From positions 1 to 26,446 of the forward strand of contig JBNGIS010035444.1 of the NCBI GenBank assembly GCA_049999725.1: 26,446 nucleotides of DNA. The letters are read 5' to 3'. Position 1 is the first letter of the stretch; each line of letters starts with the position of its first letter. The DNA comes from Haplomitrium mnioides. Taxonomy: Eukaryota > Marchantiophyta > Haplomitriopsida > Calobryales. Below the pieces are notes generated by a model. The model was not told where the DNA came from. It searched no databases and worked only from the letters and a program-made list of their open reading frames with translations. Position numbers and translations under genes: made by a program. This document shows, piece by piece, positions 10,204 to 18,899 of this stretch.

Positions 10204-10990
10204 CATTATATATAAAAAAAAGACATCATTCAATTTCTTCTTTATCAATCTTGTCCTCTTCAAGACAGATAACATCCTCTAAACCAGATGATTGAGAAGC
10301 ATGAGCATCTACAACCAATGATAAGTCCAATCAGGATTTTTCTATCCCAACAATAGCTCTAGAGTCTCTTGATACATCTTCTCTACCAAGAAGAGTATGC
10401 TCTTTATGGTAAGCATATACAATCTAGAATTTGGTGATATATGATGGCAAAGAAGCCATTGTCAACACACATTGCAAAATATAGACCGACTATTGTCAAT
10501 CATATTCCATTGAAATACATTTGAGCATTAATCTTAAGACACAAACTAAGCATGTGTTAGACTCAAAGCAAAGATCTAAAACCCAATCTTGCTTGGAAGA
10601 CAATGATGAATAAAAAGTTATATAGCATCTCTAGCTTATAGCAAACATTGACAAAAGCATTATCTCCTAGATGTTTAAGTTTTGTAGAACCAAAAAGCAA
10701 CTAAAAACACTCTACATGATTTAATAGGGTTTACCAGTCGTACCGTCTAATCTAAGATTAAATAACTTCATGTTCCGCTTCTCATCTTTTTTTCCAGCAG
10801 CTCATCGTCTAATACTAATTGATATGTGCAATTTTAGAATGACCATAGTGATGAATATTTGTTTTATTTGTGCAACAATACCATAAAAATATAACATATA
10901 GCAAGAAAAACAATCAATTATAAAAAAGAAACAACTAGAAGAACATTTAAATGCCATAATTACTAGCACAACATACCTCTAAAAGTGCAT
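10204..10990. other. Unassigned AT-rich sequence
   Basis: No recognisable gene, array or structural RNA. It lies inside the minus-strand assembly between the ORF remnant at 10993 and the ~75-bp array. Confidence 0.35.
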
Positions 10991-10992
10991 CC

Positions 10993-11460
10993 TCAACAAT
11001 GCCAAAGTGCTACAAAGAATGAATAATCACGAATGACCAAAAATCCGATGTGGTAATCGCCGCATGAAACCATGTCAAAAATATCATTCTTTGAAAATGG
11101 CTTTAAATCATCATGCATGTACTCTTTAAGGTTGTAACCATCATGAATATAAGCAATGCAAAAATTAAGTCCTTTAATTTCACTAGTCCCTTCATCTTCT
11201 TGGCATTGGACACTCCATAGGTTTAGCAAAATGCCACATTGAGTATATCAATATACGATTGTAGACTAGCTTTATTTACATCAAGACTATCCTCTAAACC
11301 CATGCATATGCTTCATTCTCTTGCCTTGCCTTCCACTCCCTTGCCTTCTTACAATGGAGCAAAAAACAGTAGGGTAGGAATTCAAGATTAGAGCTTGGTT
11401 TTGATCATCAGTGATTTCTTCAATTGCCTTAGTTTTTCTTGCCCTTAGGAGCTGTTGTCA
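10993..11460 (-). pseudogene. Possible decayed ORF, unknown product
   Basis: A minus-strand frame of 78 codons (10993-11229) has protein-like composition (EIKGLNFCIAYIHDGYNL, then HDDLKPFSKNDIFD). It begins at TTG, not ATG. A different frame just upstream (about 11230-11460) also reads as protein for short stretches, so a frameshifted gene is possible. It lies between ORF fragment A and T module copy 2 on the same strand. No family is recognised and confidence is low. Confidence 0.25.
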
Positions 11461-11599
11461 ACCTTTTTGCTAGTTGACGTTTTAAAATTTTGTTGCCTTA
11501 AATAAAAAGCTACAAGTCAATAACCAAAAAAATCCTTCAGAATAATTAAATAGGAGTCATAAAGTCCTAACAGTACTACAACAAAAAATGGAAGTAGAG

Positions 11600-11817
11600 T
11601 AGGCAAGGATGCACTTCCAAGAGTCCATGTGAGTAGAAACTCTCTTATAGTTCATGTGCATATAGACTAAAAAGTCCATGCATATATTGACTTCTTGTAG
11701 TCCATGGGCATATGGACTAAAAGAAGTCCAAGCACTTAGGGACAACAAGAAGTCCATTCGTACATGGACTTCTTGTAGTCTACGGGTGCAAGGACTCTTT
11801 GAAGCCCTTGCAAGTGG
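11600..11817 (-). repeat. 26-bp tandem array with hairpins
   Basis: Four exact 26-bp units at 11689-11714, 11715-11740, 11741-11766 and 11767-11792 carry GACTTCTTGTAGTCC or its near complement GACTAAAAGAAGTCC. They are flanked by a 24-bp, a 27-bp and a 25-bp unit. Neighbouring units alternate in orientation, giving hairpins: 11745-11757 pairs perfectly with 11764-11776 over 13 bp, and 11689-11705 pairs with 11712-11728 at 16 of 17. Confidence 0.8.
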
Positions 11818-11929
11818 TTACTCAATATTGTGAAGTCAGAATGAAAAAGAAATTGATTGAGAAAAAAATTCAACTACTTTTATGAAAAAAATAGTCCCAA
11901 TGAAAAACAAACCTACCATTAATTTCTTA

Positions 11930-12505
11930 AAACTACAATAAAAAGAGGACACTTTGGACTTCTCTGTAGGGATGAGATATTCTATCTTTGCCTCCTCCTA
12001 GATGTGACAACATACCTCTGAACAAAATGACTTCACCATCACAACAAGAACTTTGTCTCTCTAGTTCACGAGGCATCTTCTCAATAGTAAGATCCTCGAC
12101 CTCCACTCTTTTGAAAATGGAATTTTTAATTTCATCAAGAAGACCCTTAAGGGACCTCCAAGACATCTACTTCATATCTTCCATGTTTAAAGAACCTTTG
12201 GCTTTTGGCTTCTAGCCCTTCACTTAGCTCTTCTCCTACAATCCTGAAATAGCCTATTGTAGCTCTCAAAGATCTCCACTATGGAAGGCAAGTTGAAACC
12301 AATTATCTTGAGAAGCAACCATCTTCGTAAGAGTAGACTTTGGTTTTTTTTTTCCAAAGTCTACAAAATTAACTCCTTTTTTAATTTCTCGGATGAAATC
12401 ATCCCGCTCTCTATGAATCAATGATGTCAATACTAAACCTTTTAGATGGATGTCATCTCCAATCGATTCTTGTGGACATAATTGTTGTCAATTGCAAAAA
12501 TGTGG
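11930..12505 (-). pseudogene. Unknown ORF fragment A (homologue of B)
   Basis: The minus strand from ~12505 to ~12160 aligns with 19525-19865 (+). Shared landmarks are TTTTTGCAAT-GACAA-AATTAT, GGAGATGA, GATGATTTCATCC, CTCAAGA-AA-T-GTTT and GGCCTTCCA/TGCCTTCCA; at protein level SQDN followed by LAFH is shared. It continues as an ATG-started open frame of 77 codons (11933-12166) rich in charged residues (KGLLDEIKNSIFKRVEVEDL), which looks coding but is not clearly matched in B. Stops break the upstream part. Its 5' side is cut at ~12510, where a duplicated F segment in opposite orientation begins. Function unknown. Confidence 0.5.
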
Positions 12506-12517
12506 GTTTCTGTTGAT

Positions 12518-13544
12518 TTATCTAAAAAGCTTCTTTGATTTAGAAATCGTTGCAAATTTTAGGCTTGCATAACTCACTAGGTGTGCATACACAAGTCCTA
12601 GAGAGACTAGAAATTGCTATTTTTTGTAGCCTTAGGCATGCATATGTTTGTGATTCTACACGCACGTAAGGTTTGTTGTTGTTGGCTAGAATCTAAAATG
12701 TGAATAGAGTCAACGCTAGCATAGGAATTTTTGTTGTTTTTTGCGACCTCATGTGCATATAGGTTTTGTTATTATCGGTTTGATTCCTATTTGCGCCTAG
12801 ATAACAACAATTCCACACTAGCCTTCACCACAAAAACAAAAAAAAACATCGATAAAGATTGCGTGGTGGGTGAAGCATATTGTTGGTGCTTTAATTTTCA
12901 AAGTGTTTTATTTGTCTAAAAAAACTTGAGAAGTAGCTCCAATTTGACCATTGCAATGTTCAATACAATACTTTGTGAGTTTCAAGAGCCACTACCTTCC
13001 ACATTGTATATCTATCTTAACAATACAACATAAGAGAATACAAATTCTATTTTTTTTTTTGGATATCTTGGTCTCTTGATTGTCAATAATACCTCTAAAA
13101 AAATAAAAGTTGGATTTCTCATGGTCGACTATACCCACAATTAAATTGATCAAATATTAGGCATATTTTTAGGCATATTTTTGAAATGTTTGAAATGTGT
13201 CAAAGCTTTTATGACTTAGTAAAGTGCTACAATTGTCTTTACATACAAAACCACAAGTAACTCTTCTTTTGGAGACTAAAGATTTCAAATTTTTTATGCA
13301 ATAATGTCTGTCTTTGGTCCAAAAGATTAATGATATGAACTTCAATCAACAATTCAAGTTCAAGTTGAGTGATTTGGATGTAAAGATTTGGAGAAAGTAA
13401 TTTTCATTACATGAATTTGGTTGCTTTCAGATGGTTTTTGTGAATTCAAGTGTCTACCACAAGTATATAGCAAAATTCTGAATGCAATGTTGATCTCTTT
13501 AAAGGTTTATTCTGAAATCAAGCAATCTAAAAAAAAACAAGTCT
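12518..13544 (+). repeat. Left copy of a ~1.03-kb direct duplication
   Basis: It aligns end to end with 15681-16708 at about 94-96 percent by eye, with nearly equal length (1027 and 1028 bp). Differences are single substitutions, many of them transitions, plus A-tract length changes. The segment corresponds to an internal part of F (array b and the following region), so this is a partial extra copy. Its 5' edge joins fragment A and its 3' edge joins the start of F copy 2. No TG...CA ends or target duplication were seen, so it is not called an LTR. Open frames at 12731 and 15895 start at TTG. Confidence 0.85.
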
Positions 13545-13784
13545 TGAGAGAAAAGTCTTGTCGGCATCAACTTCTCAGAGACTTCTCAGAATAAAGCCAA
13601 ATACTAGGTAAATGCAAAAATGCCCACAAGAGAAAAACAATCTCACAAGTGTATTTGCGACAATGGAAAGAAACTTTCAATTGTCACTCATGCTATTCCA
13701 AAAAAATTTTAAATGACTTTCTTACCAAAAAAAGATTCATATAGCTATTGTCATGGAGGTTTGCATGGTGAAAAAAACATTTAA

Positions 13785-13820
13785 TATATAAAGCAATGCT
13801 CATATGCATCTTTCTTTTTC
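13785..13820 (+). promoter_or_regulatory. TATA-like box of F (copy 2)
   Basis: TATATAAAGCAATGC is followed by a pyrimidine tract (TTTCTTTTTCTCT), matching the minus-strand arrangement near 8295. It is the best promoter candidate for the F ORF, based on conservation between two diverged copies. Confidence 0.3.
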
Positions 13821-14170
13821 TCTGAAAACTTTGTACTATTTTGTCGTTTTGTGAAAGTTTTGAAAAAAAACCAGTTTCTCTAAATACAAATATGTACTAT
13901 AATTATTTACTCTAATCATTCATCAAATTTTAAATTTTGTTTTTGTATATTTGTAATGGAAGAAGCATCAAGAGGTAGGAAGCAATTAGAACTTTGAGAT
14001 TCTTGTTCTTAAAAAAGTTTCACTATTAAACAACAATGGGATAAACTTTCAAATTGTCATTATGAGGATGGAAGCATTGGCAAACCAAGAAAATCAACTA
14101 TGATGGCTAGCATTATAGGCTAAAACATGCATATTTTTCAAAAAAATATGTCAGGAGATGAAATTTGTGG

Positions 14171-14260
14171 GAGTGAACCCTATACATACATAGGATCAAG
14201 GAATGAACTCTATGCGCATATAGGATCCAAGACTCAACCCTATGCATGCATAGGATCTAA
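14171..14260 (+). repeat. Three exact 30-bp units, F copy 2
   Basis: Units 14171-14200, 14201-14230 and 14231-14260 have the form GA-TGAACCCTATGC-core-TAGGATC. The third contains a perfect 16-bp palindrome, CCTATGCATGCATAGG, at 14239-14254; the second contains TATGCGCATA. Confidence 0.85.
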
Positions 14261-14394
14261 TTTACTAATCAAGCAATCTGAGTGATTTCTTTCTAGAGGG
14301 TTTCAAAACAATAGACCCATTGCGCGGATAGGATTCAACACTCCAACTGAACTTCATTTCAAGGAATTTAGAGCTTCTTCACTATGATTCAAGA

Positions 14395-15490
14395 ACACAA
14401 GAAAATGACTTGAAGTCTACTAGTTTGCATTAAGGTGACAATCTTTAGAGTATTGTTGAGGTATTTTTGTTAGCAATCAATGAAGACAACAAAGTCAATG
14501 ATCAAAATGTGATTGTCTATAGTTCAAAGAGCATGGAATGAGATGATTATTTCAATTTTGATTGCGATAGACTATCACTATTGGCAGCACTCAATTGAAA
14601 AGTGGACTCTACTCAAGTTAGACTTGAAACAAAGACTATTAGAATATCTAGAAATGGAAAGTGATTGCTCAAATCATAAGATGACAATTTAGGCAATGAT
14701 TCAAGCATTGATTTTTAATCACAAAATATTTCTCATGAGTTATTGCTGAGGGCTCCAATTTTCTAGAAAAAATTCCTTATGTTGAAGATTTTGGCTATGA
14801 TTGTGTTTTGGCTTGGTTGAGTTTTCCTACAACTCAAACTTGTTTACTTGGATTGAAAATTATTCCTTTGAAATTGAAAAATACTTTTGATAATACACAA
14901 GATCTTGAAGATAATACTGTGTTTCAAATGGCTGAATTTGTTTACAGATCAAATCAACCAACCAAACAAAAGAGCTCTTTATTTGGGCCAAACTCCAAAT
15001 AGTTAAATCCTTTTTGTAATAGTTCTTTGTTGAAAGTCCATCATAATAAGATCTTTATAAAGAAGAAACTCAATCCAATATCAATTATGAAATAAAGGAG
15101 ATTTTATGTTGTTGAAGTAATTGTTTGTCATTATGCAAGATAGATTTATTAAGAGTTGTAAGAGAAACATACTTTCTCCAAGCATGAAGAATCAAGATGT
15201 CAAATCACAATGAGGAATACCAAGAAAATATTCCAACCTTAACAATTGATTTGCTATACCTTGCAATCGTTGTATGTAGATGTTAAAGGCACTTTTGGAA
15301 ATAGAGAATTATATGCTAATGAAGTATTCATGTGTGAGTGGATGGATGAATTTTTTCAAGAACATTGTGAGAGAATGCCAGCTCATGAAATTTATAATTT
15401 GCCTAATAATTTTACCCAATAGGAAGTTTATGACTATTATACATGCTACGCAAATGAGAAGGACTTCAATTGCACTCTAAAGTTTTTGTG
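14395..15490 (+). pseudogene. Unknown F-element ORF, decayed (copy 2)
   Basis: An open frame from about 14766 to 15002 reads KIPYVEDFGYDCVLAWLS and continues to a stop. After a broken stretch containing EEYQEN (~15210), the frame at ~15275-15478 reads GTFGNREL, EVF, EHCERM, HEIYNLP, a TAG where copy 1 has a sense codon, then EVYDYYT. The same motifs occur in the same order at 7680-6515 (-). The intact length was probably several hundred codons. The family is unrecognised and function is not inferred. Confidence 0.6.
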
Positions 15491-15680
15491 GTTTTACAAA
15501 GCATTGGATAACGCACTTTCTAAATGTCAAAATTCTTAAATGCAATAGATTTTTTGTTTATGAAATGTAAAAAAAAAAAAAATAAGTGTAGGAGAAATCT
15601 GGGTTGGAGTCCAACAAAGGGAAAAAAACTACTTTGGCTTTTGAAATCAAAGATTATTATGATGTTTGTTTTATTTATTG

Positions 15681-16708
15681 TTATCTAAAAAGCTTCTTTG
15701 ATTTAGAAATCGTTACAAATTTTAGGCTTGCATAACTCACTAGATGAGCATACACAAGTCCTAGAGAGACTAGAAACTGTTGTTTTTTTGTAGCCTTAGG
15801 CATGCATATGTTTGTGACTCTACACCCACATAGGGTTTGTTGTTGTTGGCTGGAATCTAAAACGTGCATAGAGTCAATGCTAGCATAGGAATTTTTGTTG
15901 TTGTTTGCGACCTCATGTGCATATAGGTTTTGTTATTATCGGTTTGATTCCCATGTGTGCCTAGATGACAACAATCCCACCTTAGCCTTCACCACAAAAA
16001 AAAAAAACATCGATAAAGATTGCGTGGTGGGTGAAGCATATTGTTGGTGCGTTAATTTTCAAAGGGTCTTGTTTGTCTAAAAACACTTGAGAAGTAGCTC
16101 CAATTTGACCATTGCAATGTTCAATACAATACTTTGTGAGTTTCAAGAGCCACTACCTCCCACATTGTATATCTATCTTAACAATACAACACGAGAGAAT
16201 ACAAATTCTATTTTGTTTGGATATCTTGGTCTCTTGATTGTCAATAATACCTCTAAAAAAATAAAAGTTGGATTTCTTATGGTCGACTATACCTACAATT
16301 AAATTGATCAAATATTAGGCATATTTTTAGGCATATTTTTGAAATGTTTGAAATGTGTCAAAGCTTTTATGACTTAGTAAAGTGCTACAATTGTCTTTAC
16401 ATACAAAACCACAAGTAACTCTTCTTTTGGAGACTAAAGATTTCAAATTTTTTATGCAATAATGTCTGTCTTTGGTCCAAAAGATTAATGATATGAACTT
16501 CAATCAACAATTCAATTTCAAGTTGAGTGATTTGGATGTAAAGATTTGGAGTAAGTAATTTTCATTACATGAATTTGGTTGCTTTCATATGGTTTTTGTG
16601 AATTCAAGTGTCTACCAAAAGTATATAACAAAATTCTAAGTACAATGTTGATCTCTTTAAAGGTTTATTCTGAAATCAAGCAATCTAAAAAGAAAAAAAA
16701 GCAAGTCT
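15681..16708 (+). repeat. Right copy of the ~1.03-kb direct duplication
   Basis: Partner of 12518-13544. This copy is in its native F context: both flanks continue to match F copy 1, whereas the left copy's flanks do not. It contains array b (about 15780-15975), with CATGTGCATATAGG-type cores and TTGTTGTTG linkers. Confidence 0.85.
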
Positions 16709-16719
16709 CTGAGATGCTT

Positions 16720-17300
16720 TTTAGAGAAAACAACATTCACAAAAGGAAAGCACAAACTCAAACTCCTTATCAATGTACTTGATGTAACAAAGATCATGAT
16801 TCTCTCTTATGATGAAAGACAAAAAAGCAAAAAATCTTCAAGTATTCATAAGAGAATCAACCAATGTGATCAACATTGAGTGGGGCCATGAGATCCCAAC
16901 GAATCTTCTGAAGCTAAATCCATAGAAATGAAACTAGTGATTAAGATCATTTATGATTTTGTTTTTGAAATAATTATTTCTCTAGTTTATCTTTTATATT
17001 ATAATTTTCAACTTATGTTGTAGTGTAATATAAGTTTGATATATTTTATAAAACATAAGAGTATTTTTATCAAGAAACTTCTTATTGTTGAGATGGATTT
17101 ATATGGGCATTTGAAAATCTTAGTATAAATTATTGCTAATTGATTCTTATCATCTGTAAATGTAATAAAAATAGTAGTTTTCATTTTGTTTGCCAAATGT
17201 TTTGTAATAAAAATGTTGCTATATTCTTTTTTACTTGCTTATTGGTTGGAAGCATTTCAATATTTGGATAACTGAATCCTTTGGCATTGACCTTTGAGAT
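16720..17300 (+). repeat. A/T-rich tail segment of F (copy 2)
   Basis: It matches 5200-4640 (-) through GTGATCAACATTGAG, CAACTTATGTTGTAG, ATATTTTATAAAACATAAGA, CTTATTGTTGAGATGG and GGAAGCATTTCAATATTTGG. It is non-coding as far as can be seen. Confidence 0.6.
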
Positions 17301-17329
17301 TGTTGAAGTCTTTGCCCACCTTGACTACT

Positions 17330-17958
17330 GAATCCTTTAATGGAATTAACTTTGATGCAAAATTTGAAACCTTCTATACGCTTAGACTTTGATGTCGAAC
17401 TTAAAGCCTCTTGTACCTACCAACAATGATGCATAACTTGGAACCCTATACGCACATACACTTTGATATCGAAGTTAGAACCTTATGCATACACAGGCTC
17501 TGATCTAGAACTCAGATTCCTTTGTGCACATACACTTTGTTGTGAAACTTTGAACCTTCATCGCTTATAAACTTTGATATAGAACTCAGAACTCTATATG
17601 CATATAGACTTTGATGTAGAAGTCAAAAACCTATGCCTATATAGACTATGATGGAGAACTTAGAACCCTACATGCCTGTAGACTTTGTTGCAGAACTTTG
17701 AACCTAAGGAGGACATAGACTCTCAAATAGAACTTGGATCCCTATGTACGCATAGACTTTGATGCAAAACTTGGAACCTTTCCCATGCTTAGAATCTCAT
17801 ACAAAACTCAAAATCTTTTCTGTATAAAGACTCAAATGTAGAACTTGGAACATTATGTGCACATAGACTCTAATAAGGAACCTAGAACCTCTTGTGTGTA
17901 GGGACTCTTATCCAAAACTTGGAACCCTCTACATGCATAAACGCAGATGCAAATTTTG
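17330..17958 (+). repeat. 37-bp tandem array, 17 units in exact register
   Basis: Seventeen consecutive units start at 17330, 17367, 17404 and so on every 37 bp to 17922-17958, without any net insertion or deletion. Consensus: GAACCCTATGYGCACATAGA, then CTTTGATGTAGAACTTG. Sequence identity between neighbours is only moderate. Each unit holds one palindromic core, and 37 is not a multiple of three, so protein coding does not explain the register. Confidence 0.9.
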
Positions 17959-18234
17959 TAACCCACTACTTGCTTAGGTTTCTTTAGCCTCTTCCTTTTT
18001 GACTACTAACTCCTTTTTGCAAATGGATTTTTGAATTTTATGCTCTTTTGAATTGTTGAACCTTTTTACAATATGACTATTAAACCCTTCGTGTGCATGA
18101 ACTCCAAAGAAAAATTCAAAGACCTCTTCTTGCCCAAACTTCAAAATAAAGCTATGAACTCCTCACTCACAATGTTTGGTTTGTGAAGTTTTTTTGCCTC
18201 AGTACTCCGAACCAACTCCTCCAACTCTTGGCCT
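17959..18234 (+). other. Decayed array edge of F copy 2
   Basis: Recognisable array words (GAACC, CTTTTTGACTACTAACTCC, GTGTGCATGAACTCC) persist without a regular period, leading into module X. No gene is seen. Confidence 0.4.
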
Positions 18235-18600
18235 TCTTGAGCTTTTCCCCAAGTTTTTTTAGTTTTTAAATAAAAAGTTTGTAGTGGCATCATGTCTATA
18301 TGCGCATAAAATGTGAACTACATTTTTTTAAATGACTTAATTTTGACAATTGTTTGAAATTTATAGCTTTCAAATTTTTTTATCAATTTCCAAGTTTTTA
18401 TGAAAACAAAATGCAATTTTTTTGGACTTTTCATTGACTTTGTGAGTTTCATCATTTTCAAAAAAACAATTAATTTCATTCAATTTTACTACACATATTT
18501 AATTTTTCCAAAAACAAATGAAGGGAGTTTTGTAACTGATTTTTTGCAATCTCAACAAGTTTTTTGGATCAAAATGCCCTTGTTTTCGTAATAGTAGCAA
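18235..18600 (+). repeat. F end module X (copy 2)
   Basis: It starts TTGAGCTTTTCCCCAAG and matches the reverse complement of 3825-3480. It contains GTTTGTAGTGGCATCATG at ~18278 and closes with AATAGTAGCAATTGTTAG, similar to the closing motif of the T modules. The open frame 18400-18591 is Phe/Ile-rich low-complexity sequence and is not treated as a gene. Confidence 0.65.
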
Positions 18601-18605
18601 TTGTT

Positions 18606-18819
18606 AGTGGAGTCTATAAGCACATAGGTTGTAGAGTTCATGTGTGCATAGACTATGGAGTTCATATGTGCTTGGAATGTTGAATTCACATGCGCTTAGA
18701 ATCTTGTGTCCAACTTCTTATGTATAAATGAGTCCATGCATGTATAGACTTAGTAGTCTATATGCACATGGACTTGGTAGTCTGTGAATTAATGAACTCT
18801 ACATTCCCTATGTGCTTGA
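18606..18819 (+). repeat. 24-bp tandem array, locus 2
   Basis: Eight consecutive exact 24-bp units from 18628 to 18819, preceded by one of 22 bp. Typical unit: ACTATGGAGTTCATATGTGC plus four bases. It matches the minus reading of the array at 9005-9261 and, like it, directly follows a terminal module. Confidence 0.85.
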
Positions 18820-18899
18820 ACTCATAATTGTTTGTTCACTTTGCCAATGTTGCCATGAGGTATTAGGCACCTTCGCATTTGAGGTTTAATGTTTCTAAC

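Larger units (their letters stand above)
13560..18600 (+). mobile_element. Element F, copy 2 (forward orientation), decayed
   Basis: This is the plus-strand counterpart of 3340-8520. Order: AACAAGTGT-like start (~13640), TATA-like box (13785), pyrimidine tract, 30-bp array (14171-14260), unknown ORF (14395-15490), array b (15780-15975), conserved CAATAATACCTCT region (~16245), A/T-rich tail (16720-17300), 37-bp array (17330-17958) and end module X (18235-18600). The two F copies face away from each other, with the A assembly between them. No standard transposition domain is recognised. Confidence 0.65.

Noticed and set aside
12731-16080. Matching open frames of 61-62 codons at 12731-12919 and 15895-16080
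   Set aside because: They exist in both copies only because the DNA was recently duplicated. Both begin with TTG, not ATG, and span part of a repeat array.
12518-16708. LTR retrotransposon with 1-kb LTRs
   Set aside because: The direct repeats lack TG...CA termini, target duplication, PBS and polypurine tract, and the right repeat continues into sequence shared with F copy 1.
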